A stretch of DNA of 64,000 nt from Stereum hirsutum FP-91666 SS1 (Eukaryota; Basidiomycota; Agaricomycetes; Russulales; Stereaceae), in NCBI RefSeq assembly GCF_000264905.1, contig NW_006763154.1, positions 287,969 through 351,968 of the forward strand, read 5' to 3'. The notes beneath the pieces were generated by a model. It saw nothing but the letters and a program-made list of their open reading frames with translations. It made no database searches and was not told where the DNA came from. This document shows, one piece after another, positions 45,270-57,502 of the stretch (within the stretch, counting starts at the first letter, position 1; each line of letters starts with the position of its first letter). The translations under genes were made by a program, and so were the position numbers.

Positions 45270-45735
45270 AAACGCCAAAGCAATGAAGCACCCCCGATAC
45301 ATCGCCACATCAAATCGGGAGAATCTATCCACGATCCCTGAGAACACGATGCACCTAACACGCACCACGCACCACGCCCCAGCCCGATCCTCACGATTTC
45401 ACTTGCGCACGGGCCATGAAGCGTGCGTGCGTGCATCACTATCCCCGTGCATCATTGTCACCATCCCCGTGCGTGCGGCAAAGAGACATCAGGACCATCG
45501 TCGTGTTCGCGATGTGATCAAAAGGGAAACTGACGTAGGCGGCTAACAATGGACGGACGGACGGTGTTAAGCGCGGGAAGAACGCAGCCGCACATAACGC
45601 AGAAGAACGCGATCGACGTGACGGGGCCGAGCGACGAACAGTTCTCCCCAGATCCAACGCACGAACAGCGACACCCACACCAAAGTATGACCACAAAAAG
45701 AAAAGCATGCCCAGAAAAAGGGGAAAACGACTCAC

Positions 45736-45937
45736 GTATCACAATCCTCGGCGAATTCTTCGCCTCATAAATAAGACCCCTAAGCGGCCCACTATCCGGC
45801 TGCGAGTTCTCCCACTGTATATAATCCTGCTGCAGCGGCGCCGTCTGTCGTTCGCGCTCGCGCTGGACGAACTGCGAGCCGGTGAGCTGGGAGGAGGAAG
45901 GGAAGGTGTCGGGGTGGTAGTAGTAGTCGACCTCCAT
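45736..45937 (-). CDS. Probable first coding exon of the low-complexity gene
   Basis: From ATG 45937 a frame of 67 codons begins MEVDYYYHPDTFPSSSQ, is polar (FVQRERERQTAPLQQDYIQW) and ends at a strong donor (GTGAGT) after 45736. The next exon on the minus strand lies in or beyond the N gap; the acceptor at 44093 is a candidate continuation. If so, the gene spans 41229-45937. Not recognised as any family. Confidence 0.6.
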
Positions 45938-48900
45938 CGTGCGGGGGGCATATGACGGTTGCGGTTTGATGTTTGTTGTTTGTTGTTTGCGGTGATGGGT
46001 GGTGGGCGGTGGGCGGTGGTTGGTGGAAGTGAGACTGTAGAGAAAGGGTGAGCGGAGAGATTGCGAGAGGACTGGATGGGGATACGCTACGCACCTCGTT
46101 TCGTTTCGTTTCGCTTTGACTGATTAGGACTTCAATAACGCAGCGCTGAATAAGCCGCTTCGTCGTACGTTTGTCGTTTGTCGTGCGTGCGCGCGATTGA
46201 GGTGTGTTCGAGCGAGCTGAGGGAGGACGCGTTGCGGCGGATGTGGGGCGGCAGCGAGCGACGATCGCGTCGAGAGGAAAAGGGCGAGGCGAGATTGAGC
46301 ATGGTGGGAGAGTTGGCCCGATATTGGGGTCACGTGGGCAGACGCGTCGATTCAGAGACGCGTGTGGCCCGCTTCGTCTCATTATGTACGCGAATTACGG
46401 GATGGTCAGGGTCTACGGACGTTGGACGGACGACTGTCGTTGGATGGATGGTCAGTTCCTGGGGAGAGAGACAGACAGAGGAGCGCCTGTTGGTGATTTT
46501 CTTGCATTTTTGGGCTAGCGGCGTCGATCCTGACGACCCTGCACTCTGCTGTCAACGCACTCCTGTCTCACTCCCTTAGCTCCAAACGGCCTGTACTCTT
46601 TCGTCTGGAAAACATACCTCTCTCTCCAGTCCATCTTTCCATAAACCTCATTCAAAGTCGACTACGTCACCGCCCAACTTCACGCTTGCATCCTTCCATC
46701 CATCCATCCCGCCACACATCCGTGCGAACACCTCCTCCCTCTTCCCATTCCCGTCCCGTGGACCTGCGCGCGTACATAAACAAACACAACCGTACACAAC
46801 AAAATTTCATGCATAAACAAGGGCGGGAGGTTTCTAAGCTATGACATCGACAGCGATCCATTCATGCATATGACTGGCTTACTCGGGTGTCCGAGTCGGT
46901 GATAAGGGAGCGCAGTGGCTGTCAGGGTGGTGGTGATCTTATTGATGTTGATGTTTTGTGCGACTCTGGTCTGGGCGTTTTACTTTTGGCTACGTCTCAG
47001 GCTACTTGGCGGTCGATGACTGGACGATGAAAAGTTGGAAGGATCCATGAGACGTTCTTGTCTTGAACCTGCTTCAACTCATTCTATATGATTTTTCTTC
47101 CAGACACAGACAGGCGAGCACGAGAAGAGGAGGTCCGAGGGACAGTCGCGATCGGAGTGTAGATCGGCTCCGAGTCCGAGGCGGTTTTATAATAACTCTG
47201 GGCGTGAGGACCGTGACGAAGATGGATGGGGATGGGGATGTACGTCAAACCTCCAGATCTCCTCTTGCACAGACTTCAGGCTCACCGTACCATCCCTATG
47301 CTTTGCTCTTCAAGCCCCGCATTCAAGTTCCTCCTTTCCCTCTCCTCTATTCCTCCACCGTGACCCCCTTCATTCGCAACGGCTTCGATTTCGACGTCAT
47401 TGTAACCTCAAACCTCACCAACCGTCGACCTCGACCTCGACCTCGACCTCAACCTGACTCACACACCACCTCCGACAAAGCCAAAGCCAAAGCCAAAGCC
47501 AACTCACATCCACCGCCGTGCATCATCCCAAGTTCCAAGTTCCAAGTTCCAAATCAAGCTCGCATTCCAAGTCTGAATCGCGACGACCCCTGTCTTTTCC
47601 TTCTCCCATGCCATCCCATTGCATCTCATCTCTAACTCTTATCTCTCGCTCTTCCACTCCCCATCTCTAACTCTCGCTCTTCCACTGGCAGTCCCCAACT
47701 ATGAGTCTATGGCTATGGCCGTCCCAGTCCCCAACACTCGCTCTCGCTCTTCCAGTGGCAGTCCCCAACTACAGTATGTCTATATCCGTCCCATTGACAG
47801 TCCTTCAACTCCTTCCATGAACCACACCTAAACTCTCTACGCTCCGCTCTCTTCCTCGTTTGTTCTTACATACGACCGATTCAGAGAACGAGGACGCTAA
47901 GCGGACTCGGACCTTGCCTCCTTCGTCCGCTTTGGCTGCTTTGATTCTTCGATTGTCAATGGTTTGATCCTTTCGACTGCTTTGATTCTCCTCTTTCGAT
48001 TCCTTAGCTGGAGACCCTAGACCCTAGAGGCTTTGAGACCCTAGACCCTGCAGGCTTTAACAGCTCAGGAGGATCTCAGCTCGGGTCTTTATATCACGGT
48101 GGCCGTCTGGAGGACCTGAAGTTGAGCGGTTTGGGATAGTGTGCGGTATAGTATGTTCATGAACGGGGTCCGTCGTCCTTTCCTTCGTCCGACTTACCTT
48201 CGTCCGACTTGCGTCACTACTTGAACGCCACAGAACACACCAGTCCCCTTCTCCTCGAACACGACCCGAAAACGCCACACGCCACACGCATCCTGGACTG
48301 ACCACCATCCCCATCCCCATCCCCGTCTCTATCATCCTAGAACTGCCTATCCTCACGTTCACGTTTATGCTCATACGTATACGTAACCCACTACGCCGTA
48401 GACAAGGACACTTAATCGACCACATATACTGTATGTCATTGTGTAGGAGCTGACATACACGACGACTACGGGCTCGACTCTGAATCTGACTCGGTTTCCT
48501 GGATAGCTACGCTACACTAAGTATCTGTCGCGGGGCTGCAGTCTCGTTCCTGTACGTTCCTTACATTCTTACATGCCTACAACGTTGGTCGCCACCTCCA
48601 CCTCCCGTTCCCCCGTTTATCACATCTCATATACATACCATCTCCATCCGATCCATCCATCCATCTCCATCCATCCATCCGATCCATCCCCTTTCTTTTT
48701 CGTTTTCTTTTTATACCTACGTTCTCCACCGGCTAACACTCGCTGATCAAACATAATAACTCTCCATCCCATGCAATCCAGGCTACCCTCGTCTCGAGTT
48801 CGGGAGTTAGCATTCAGTTCTCACCATCAAATTCGACAATGTACGACTCTTGAATCTTGAATCTTCACCGCGCCACAATCACAGTCATATTCACACTGAC

Positions 48901-50733
48901 ACTGACACTCATACTCACACTCACCAAATCCCCAAATCCCCAACTCCCTGGAAGATTCGCTCAAGACATCCACAAACAAAACGAGAACGCTTCCGAGACG
49001 TCGGACGCGCGTGCCTTCGATTTTTCATTTTTATTTTATTTTATTTTATTTTTATTTCGACTTGGACTTGGACTTGGACTCTGACTGTGTACGAATCACG
49101 ACCAACGACCAAGGATCCGGAGTACTAGATGGGTGACGTCGTTTGGGTCCTGTCTTGGTCCTCCTATGATACGGATAGGGATATGGATAGGGATATGGAT
49201 AAAGCTGCCAGACGTCGCCGGTCGGGGCGGCGATAGAACGTAGAGATAGAGATAGAGATAGAGATAGAGATAATGATAGAGCCTATACATTCAGTCTTGA
49301 TACGTCGGGGCGGTGCTATAGCTAGTCACGAACGGGGGCCCGAATTAGAAGACGCGATGGAAGATGGAAGATGGAGATGTTGAGCATGAAAACATGAAAA
49401 AAGCGCAGGAAATAATTATAACGCAGCTAGCACTGAGCAGAAACACGATGCGCTTCACATGCGGGGATTTGAGACAGTACCAGTCGAAACGACCAGGGTC
49501 TGAATCAGTTCGAGCTCCTACCCACTGACACGAGACAACGACTCAGAGCCCGAATCCGTAACGTCACTGTAACTGAACGCGTCAAAGCAGCGAGCATCAA
49601 AAGTGGTTGACCGTACGCGTGGTGCGAGATACTGGCCCAAGTGCAGGGGTGTGAAGGATATCGATCAGTAAGAATGCCAATGGTTGGTGGTCAGGGACTT
49701 TTTCCAGAATTAAAGCGACTCATCCACAGCAGTATATGTGATTATATCGAACGCAGAGCCGAACCTAGTAAGGGATCCAGACCCAGACGAACCGTGAGCG
49801 GTGCTCCGACAAGACCATCTCTCAACACACATCAGGCTAGGTATAATCAAATTTAAAGCCGTGTATTCTTCGAGCCCGACCAAGATATATTGAGTATTGA
49901 GCGTCCCACTCTACCTAGATAAGTATTCCCCGTCTTCTCCTGGAGTGCCCGATTACACCGCCAAACAGTCGCACTAACCAACATAAAAGCACAGCCTGGA
50001 GTAGAGCAGCGGGAAAGACGACACGATGGCTCACCGTAATTTATTCATACTCTGCAGGTTCGCAGTACTACTTCGAACTCTGACACGCAATTTTTAATTT
50101 GGAGGCGGAGCTCGATAAAAAGACCTGTATCGAGTGATATGAATAGAGGGCGGCCTGAGGGAGAAGAGAAAACTCCGAGACGCCACTACTTATTGTGAGT
50201 CGAGTCCTCAGTCCACAGTCCACAAGGCCACATGTTTCCTTGCACCAGGTCTAGTCCAGAAGGCACAACGCAGTTGTCACAAAACACAAAACCATCACGA
50301 TTTTTCGTTTCCCAATAGAAGGCTAGCAGTACTATATATTTTGTTTTGTTCAAGAGATGCCCGAGACTTACGAGTACGATGAAAAAACCGGAGGCCATAA
50401 AAGGAGAGCAAAAGGTCCGGCACCGCAAGGCTGGGCAAAATGGGAGACAAGCCGGCGGACGTCAAATTAGTCCATGTTGGCTGCATATCTATATCATGTC
50501 GCGGACACTCTCCTTCTCCCTCAAGAGCATCCTCCTGCGACCCTCCACCGCCAATCGCTTTGCAAAGAAAGAACAAGCAAATCAGACAATCGACAACATT
50601 GACATGAACCTGCAAATCTATCATAGCCCCATGACCGTGACCATCGGCGCCCAGGATCAGAGCGCAAACGGAAAAGGAGCCCTGAGGACACAAAGGGCGA
50701 GGACTGACAGGGGGATCCATACGGGCCATCCGC
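45938..50733. other. Gene-poor region rich in simple repeats
   Basis: No gene supported in 4.8 kb. Simple tandem sequence is frequent: CGACCT units near 47426-47456, GCCAAA units near 47478-47505, CTCGCTCTTCCA segments at 47645-47770, GAGACCCTAGACCCT near 48010-48050, CCATCCAT near 48652-48690, ACTGAC/ACTCAC near 48892-48930, GATATGGATAGG near 49165-49205, and GATAGA units at 49240-49275. Frames of up to 190 codons here follow these repeats. Confidence 0.6.
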
Positions 50734-52383
50734 CTACACTAGCCCAAGGTTTGTCCTCTTCAGCGTCGAGATGGTGTTGATTGACTGTCTGAAATAATCA
50801 ATCTTCAGCTCAGCAGTCTGAAACGAAATGTTCGCGGCGTCTACCTCAGCGGGTGAGTATAACCCATCTTTGTTATGTCCATCGACCATGACGTTCAACC
50901 CTCTCAGTCCAAAGCGGACCCCGACGAGATAGTAAAATCCTGGGAGAGTCATGATACATAGGGTTTGTCGTCGCCGGTGGTTTTGAAACAGGTCCGTCCG
51001 TCCTACAATAAGATACGTGTCAGAGAAACTGATTAGCAGATCACACAGGACAACACGTCGTCAAGCTCGTCAAACTCGTCACATAATGGAACACCCCATC
51101 ATCGTCATCCGTTCCCTTGCGCAGATACGACTGCCAATACGACGCCGGAAATCTCTGCGACCCAAATCGGGGTACGACTCGCTCTCTCTTTTCCACCTTC
51201 AATCTTACCTCTGCCATAGGTAACTGACGATGTAGTATTTTACCATACAGGTATCTCAGTCCGGGAGGCAGCGCACGAGCGGCTCCTCCATTGACCGAAC
51301 CAGCCACCCTCCGTATGCCGTGCCGTGCTGTCCCCTGCGAGCCTCGCAGGCATGGAAGCGCCCCCACGCCGAGCTACCCCTACCCGCTGGCAATACAAAC
51401 ATGCACAGGGGTACATTTCATTCCTGAATCGACTGATATCCTCGAGATATCCGCCTTCATTGAGAAGGCAAGCTTCATCGTTACGCCCGAGATCGAGAGG
51501 CCGTTAGCCTGGACAGGCACTTGATGACGGGTCGTCTCAACCAGCCGACTACTGATGTCGATACGCAACCTCAACGGGAGATCGGCGTTAAACACGGGGC
51601 GCTGTCTTCGACTACTTACATCGCCAAGGGGCAAGAAGGCTTCGAAGAGGGAAGAGGGTGCACAGCGAGACGGAAGAGAGGGGCGACGAGGGAAGACGAA
51701 GAAGATGAGGTCTGACACACCACGAGGGGCGAAGCCTCAAGGGGATGTGGCCGCTGAGGCGGAACACCGACTAGAGCCTGAACCCCTCAGCAATGGAAAA
51801 AGATGAGAGGTATAGCAGCTCAGAGTGACGGCGATGGGCCGTCAGCTTGAGAGAGCTAACCAGTTTCATCACCAGTCCACCGTGAGGGGTGACGTGCTCC
51901 GAGAAGGGGATGGCCGGGTGAAAATTCTGAGGGTGGGTGGGTAGATGTAGAGGACGCAGGAGAGAGATCGAATGGGGAGCGAGGGTCGATAAGAGGAAGA
52001 GTTCGGAATGTAGGGGTTGGGGGATGGTTGCGAATAGGTGGATAGGTTTGGGGGTGTACTTCGCGTTAGAGGATTCTGAGCTGTTTATTGTTTCCGGGTT
52101 GCACTCACCTTTTCCTTTTCCTGGCCTCGTTTTATTCTGGTTCCTCCTTCGTCCGCCGGGGCATGGGGAGACGAGCTCCTGCCTAGGTTGAACGTCAATA
52201 TGTGTTTCGGCCAACTTAAGGAACACGTACCCGTTAGGCGCTGCTCTGTTGTTTTCACTGCGTATTTGAGAACATCACGTTGTAACTTGATTCTCTCCTC
52301 CGGTAATAGTCTAACGTTCCGATGGTTAGCAACGAGTGTCTCAGGCGGGGGGTTGAACACACGCACCTGCCCTCTCGGTCCAT
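50734..52383 (-). CDS. Unrecognised multi-exon gene
   Basis: The start is well supported: exons 52383-52367, 52310-52231 and 52182-52109 join in frame to read MDREGRLLPEERIKLQRDVL, KYAVKTTEQRLTGRSSSPHA and RIKRGQEKEK. Further protein-like stretches follow on the minus strand: 51590-51380 (LRIDISSRLV, QVPVQANGLSISGVTMKLAF), 51300-51045 (LRYLYGKILHRQLPMAEVRL, VVPRFGSQRFPASYWQSYLR) and 50952-50734 (FGLRGLNVMVDGHNKDGLYS, ending KRTNLGLV and TAG). The joints between these parts were not resolved. The mid-part beta-like pattern suggests a folded domain but no family is claimed. The gene lies just inside the right arm of the duplication and has no partner near the left arm. Confidence 0.5.
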
Positions 52384-53405
52384 GTCATCCGTTTTCGCGC
52401 TCTCCTATAATTGTTGTGAGTCCATAGGTACACAATTTATACTCCCTGCTAGGTGCAACGGCGTCAAGGACAGTAAATAAAACGCACCAATATCATTTCT
52501 TCATCGTTTCTACCGTAGCCACTGACACCTCAGACTCTTGTCTTCTTATACATCCATGTCTTCAGCGAAACGGGACAAAAAACGGCCCTCCCGTTAACTG
52601 TGTCTGTACCTGTGTCATGCATGAGACGTGCGTGAACGGGCAACGGACGTGCCCTCGAATCATCGATCCACGCACCATAAGACCGCATGCCAGCATGGGA
52701 CTCCGCCCGGGTCGTTTCTCGGGAAACAGTCGGACCTTCTAGTAATTATTTTCCTAGAGTAATGATGATATTCTTTCGGGCATAGAGACAAAAAGTTAGA
52801 CGAATAGGTGAGAGAAGGGGAACAAGCTCGGAACTCGACGCTTTTTCCGCGTTGGTCAGTACGCAAGGATAGAGTTCGTGTGGCGCCCAAGTTCACTGCA
52901 CAGTCTCGTCGGCGCTCTTAGATTCGTTTTTCTAGGTTCCACCAACGCCGCGTGAGTGAGTTGTATCATGTAAGTATGAGCAGGTAAAAGTGCAGGTGTG
53001 TCACAGGCTCAGACTGAGTCCTGACACACTTCCATTTGTCGGACTTTGTTTCGGCAGTTGAAAAACTGTCCACGTGATGGCGTTATGGGCGCCGTCCGTC
53101 GTTGCCTGTCAGAGACGGTGATCTCGAGCTATCCTCCCTTTCGTTCTTTTTTATGCAAGGATCAGGTACGTCCTTACATTTGGCGCGTCTTTGTATCCAC
53201 AACAGATCGGTCGGTGAGCTGCCTGGTCAACCAATGTGAATGAGACTGCCTAGGCTCCGACGCGGCGGCGAAGCAAGCAGCTCACCGACAGTACTAGTCC
53301 TTGTACATTCGGGGCGCGCTCGAGTCCTTCTTAGTATCTCTATGCTGATTGTTTTGGTTTTTGTTTTTCATGTCGTGTTTTCCTGAAATATGCGCGTTTT
53401 TATCG

Positions 53406-55470
53406 CGGTTGGTCTTGGCGCAAAGATCGTGGAGCATGCGTGTGTGCGTTGACGTCGGTTGAGAGAAGGAGGCTGTGGACCAGACTTAGACCAGGACAGT
53501 ACCTGGGGTTAACCACAGCGTAAAGCCTCAGAATCCGCCGGCCGTATATCTTCGGCGTATTCTCTGAATTTAGGAGAACACGCCGGGAATGCGACGAGAA
53601 TGTCTGAGTTGGCATGTTCTTGTAAGTTTTGCAAGATACGGACTGAATCCGCTCAGAATGTCGCAAGATGCGACCAGGATCTTTGCGAACAAGCCCGGGT
53701 CTGCTGTAAATAGACGGCATTGCTTGCACGCCAGGAATTTCCTTTTGTAGACCCTCTGGTTCCATTTATCGCTCCATTTTCGAGCATTTTGAAATGTTCA
53801 CATATGGCCAGCCAGGAAATTAGGAAAATAATACTAGGAAACAGCTACCATGAAGCATACACTACGGACAAAACTACATATGTACTATGGGTCACGATGA
53901 ATGGAAGCGAACGAACCCGCTCTGTCGCTGAACATGGTTATCCAAAGCCGCCGACTTCATCGCTTGCCGCTCTGCCTCAGAGCCCTTGGACTCGCACAAC
54001 ATCGCCCTGGATAGTTCGATATAGACAGATAGTATGGACTACGAAAGACTTGACCTCTGAGAATGCTAGCGAGGAAAGGACAAGGTCAGATGTGCGGTCA
54101 CGGAAGCAAGGGGTCACTGGGTACTGCTGGGACGCACCTTCGACTCTTTATAATACCTGCACCCCTTGTCCTGACGGCATCCAGGTGCTATATGAAGCTA
54201 TAGAACCAAAAGTGTATCAGTATGTCAGTGTGTCAGCGTGCTCAAAGGAGGGAACAAGAAAACAGTCCAGAGTGAGGAACATGGAGGAGCTCACTAAGGG
54301 AGCAAGTCCGCACAAAAAAAAGTCTAAGTCGAGCCCGAGTGAGCGCTTGAGCTCCGGGCCTGCATAAGCGGGTTCGAAAACCTTGTTTTCTCGGATGCCA
54401 GGCGGATTCTCGTATATCTTGGCAGTCGACAGAATTCCACGAGGACAGACAAGAACTGGACGAGAATGTCATCCCGTCGTGTTTTCTTGCATTCTCGGCA
54501 AACGCGGCACGGCGGGTTCAGGGAGATTCCCGTTGTATTGTGTAATTTGACCAGAATATGCCCTCGGCGAATTCTGGCGTTTTACGCTGTGGTTCCTGTC
54601 ATGGACTAGCGCGGCCTAGAAGACGAAAGGATTAACGGGAACGGAACGGAACGCGAGAGGAGGGCAAGGTGATGCGACGATGCGTCACCATCTGAGAGTT
54701 TGGTCAAGGAACAGGACAGAGCTGTTAGGGTGCAAATAAACGATGTCATTTGTGAGTTATGTTTAGATTGAAAGAGGAACGAAAACCAGAAAAGGCTGTG
54801 AAAAGGAGGAGAACAAGGAACGACGATGGCGACGTCACTCGCAGGAACCGGGACTCGGATAGGGGCTCACCTTTCCCCGGCTTGGCCCCAGGCTCGCACG
54901 CCACAACGCTCACAAATGTCGATATTTGCAATTGTGGCCCGACACTCCGCCGCTTGCCATCCTCAGTACCATATTTTCCGCTCTATTTAGCTCTTACTCG
55001 GGTGGTCAAGCGCAATGCTCACCTGGCCAGCGGGTATTCCAAAGATGACCGGCTGGCAAGCTCTCGCAGAAAGAAAACCTGCTTGGTCGGCCATCCCTTT
55101 CGATCGCTATGGCATATTATCACGTCTTCTACCAGCGAACCATGACGCATAAGCTCGCTCGAGCCTCAGTTTGCCCTTTCAAGACCGAATATAAGCCGTT
55201 TCGAGCCCGAGCATGACCGAACCGCTTTTGCAGCCTTCAGGGTGACATGGTCGAGAAAAAGCCTGAGCAAAGTAAAAGAGACTAACTTCAACAAGCATGT
55301 TAACGCGCCACAGGTTCATGGGGTGGGTCGCTCCAAACGGAGCAAGCTCTACGAGGCGCGAGAAATACAGAGCGGACAGACGAAACAGATGGTGAAATAA
55401 AACAAAAAGCAACGCCTACCTACCTGAACGTTCGAGCCAGGACCTGGACACACGCTATCTAGTATCCTGC
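53406..55470 (+). repeat. Block S, right copy, with insertion
   Basis: Matches 12245-13190 on the same strand, in two parts (53406-53510 and 54595-55470) separated by a 1084-bp element. The cassette-side border is marked in both arms by a TAGATAGCGT-like sequence. Confidence 0.85.
53511..54594. mobile_element. 1084-bp non-autonomous TIR element
   Basis: The ends are AACCACAGCGTAAA and its reverse complement TTTACGCTGTGGTT, a perfect 14-bp terminal inverted repeat. Inverted similarity continues, with mismatches, to about 29 bp (CAGAATYCGCC). The left arm has the uninterrupted site (GGGGTACCTG), so the element inserted after the duplication. A TA-type target duplication is likely but not clean. 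A 215-codon frame inside (53720-54367) resembles no transposase, so the element is probably a MITE-like derivative moved by an enzyme encoded elsewhere. Confidence 0.8.
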
Positions 55471-55551
55471 TGTCCTCATCCACGCGCAATCCGGTAATTA
55501 CCTCCATTCATGCGTTGACAGGAACATTCGTGCGACGCCCTCCTGAACTGG

Positions 55552-55557
55552 TATAAA
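55552..55557 (+). promoter_or_regulatory. TATA box of SYG gene, copy B
   Basis: TATAAA about 121-126 bp upstream of the ATG at 55678, conserved with copy A. Confidence 0.65.
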
Positions 55558-55677
55558 GACCCCCGCGAGGGTACCTTCATAGTCTCTCCACCCCGTTCAC
55601 CCACGAACAGCCCACCTCCTCCCAACGCTCAACGCCCAACTCTCATAGCCCCTTCCCCTTCCTCATATCTACGTATC

Positions 55678-56718
55678 ATGTCATACGGTCGCGACAACGA
55701 CAACTCGTACGGTGGAGGAAACGACTCGTACGGCGGAAACAACTCCAACTCCAACTCCAACTCCAACTCCAACTCCGATTCGTACGGCAGCTCCGGAGGA
55801 ATAGGCAGCGGCGGACGTGACGAGTCTGACTCGTATGGCTCTGGCGGCGCGGGAAACAACAACACCTATGGGTCTGGTGGAGGGAGAGGTGGGGACGGTG
55901 AAGGTTATGGTTCGTCGAGGAACGAGTCCGACTCGTACGGGTCTGGTGGAGGCGGAAGGGGTGGGAACAACAACGATAGCTCCAACTCGTACGGCTCGTC
56001 GGGCGGCAACGACAATACCTACGGCTCTTCCACCAACCGCGATCGTGACGATAATACCAATACCTACGGCTCCTCGAACAACGACTCGTACGGTTCGTCT
56101 ACCGGCAACCGCGACCGGAACGACAACAACAGCTCGTACGGTTCCAACGATAAAGACTCGTACGGGTCTTCCAACAACAACAACAACAACAACAACAACA
56201 GCAGCAACGATAAAGACTCGTATGGCTCCTCTAATAAGACTGCCCACGGTTCCTCCAACACCGACTCCTACGGCTCTTCCACCAACAACTCCAACTCGTA
56301 CGGATCCAACGACAGCGACTCGTACGGGTCTTCCAACAAGACCTCCCACGGCTCCTCTACCAGCGACACCTACGGTTCTTCCAACAACAACTCGGGTACC
56401 GCTGGCACGCACCAATCGAGCGGCAAGAGCGGAGACTGGGCGGATAAAGGTGTTGCGTACGCCGCGAAGAAGGTGGGATACAACATTGTGCGTAGGCTTT
56501 CTGTTTTTCTTTTCGTTGGTACGGGTGTTATGAGTGTGTGGCGTAGCTTGACACTCGTCGCTGGCTCATGTATTTCTTCTTCTTCTTTCGCCTCGGCTCT
56601 TCGCGATATACTACAACTACTGACATTTATTCTTATTCTCTAGGACGAAAGCACAGCCGACAAGGTCGGCGACCAGCTCGAGGCGGGGTTGAAGAAGTTC
56701 GGGGGCGGCAGTTTCTGA
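55678..56718 (+). CDS. SYG-rich low-complexity protein, copy B
   Basis: Exons 55678-56487 and 56644-56718 encode 294 residues, 13 fewer than copy A. The [S/D]SYGSS repeat body, intron position and C-terminal YAAKKVGYNI and VGDQLEAGLKKFG segments match. Length differences lie in the Asn/Asp runs and in the number of SYGSS units near the 3' end of exon 1, as expected from slippage in triplet repeats. Function unknown; both copies keep intact frames. Confidence 0.85.
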
Positions 56719-57502
56719 TTCTATCACGGACGGATTCTGATCTCGTCGTGGACGCGCGGACTGGTGGCAGTTTGGCTGCCGTGTTTAAGGAGCTTCGATT
56801 GATGGAAGGAGGGGGGTCGGATGGATGGATGAACGAATGAAAGGATGGACGGATGAACGAACGGATGGATGAGGAGGTTCGTGCAGCGGAGACAGTATCA
56901 ACGGTCGAGGGCTCCGGACCCGCGGACTCCGAACGAAGTATACGAGTTGTTTGTATTACTGTACAATATACCGCGCCTATATCATTTCTGGCTTTCCCTT
57001 AACGTTGTACGAAAACAATCTGAATCTCAACCCGACTGCGAACTGTCGCAGGCCCCCCAAATTGCCACGCGCTAGCTTCGAATCGCCTACAGCAAAGGCT
57101 CACAGAAAAATCGTCAGCAAGCCATACACTGGGAAGTCGAGTTACATGTCGCTATTCACCCAGCGGCATGCACCCGAGTTATATCTCATGTTATGATCCT
57201 TTCGCTCGAGTCTAAGGCCGCCCGTACCTGCCCTTGTTGCGCCTTGAGTGCAACGGAACCAACGATCACTCGGGGCTCGGAGATCATGTAAGGGCATATA
57301 TGTATATTCAAAAAATAAAAGGATGTAGCGGCATACAAAGGCATATCCATGTTGTGGAAAATGAAGAAGCATACGAAGTGCGACTGGTACTCATAGCGTA
57401 GGAGAAGGAATGACGAGAAGAAGAAACAGAGAAGGGCTCAACCATCCGCGATAAGACCAGCCAACCACGACGACGAGCAGTAGAAAGAAGATAGATCCGA
57501 CT
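56719..57502. other. Convergent intergenic region, copy B
   Basis: Mirror of 10146-10899, with high similarity over most of its length. No supported gene. Confidence 0.55.

Noticed and set aside
44690..45439. Frames crossing the N gap
   Set aside because: Made of unknown bases; they carry no information.
47063..47635. 190-codon frame as a gene
   Set aside because: Its content follows CGACCT and GCCAAA simple repeats; no splice support or family likeness.
48005..48055. CCCTAGACCCTAG as internal telomere repeat
   Set aside because: Unit is not a clean TTAGGG array, only a few imperfect copies, and similar short repeats surround it.
53720..54367. 215-codon frame inside the TIR element as a transposase
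   Set aside because: No DDE/D motif order, no helix-turn-helix seen, and no resemblance to known transposases.
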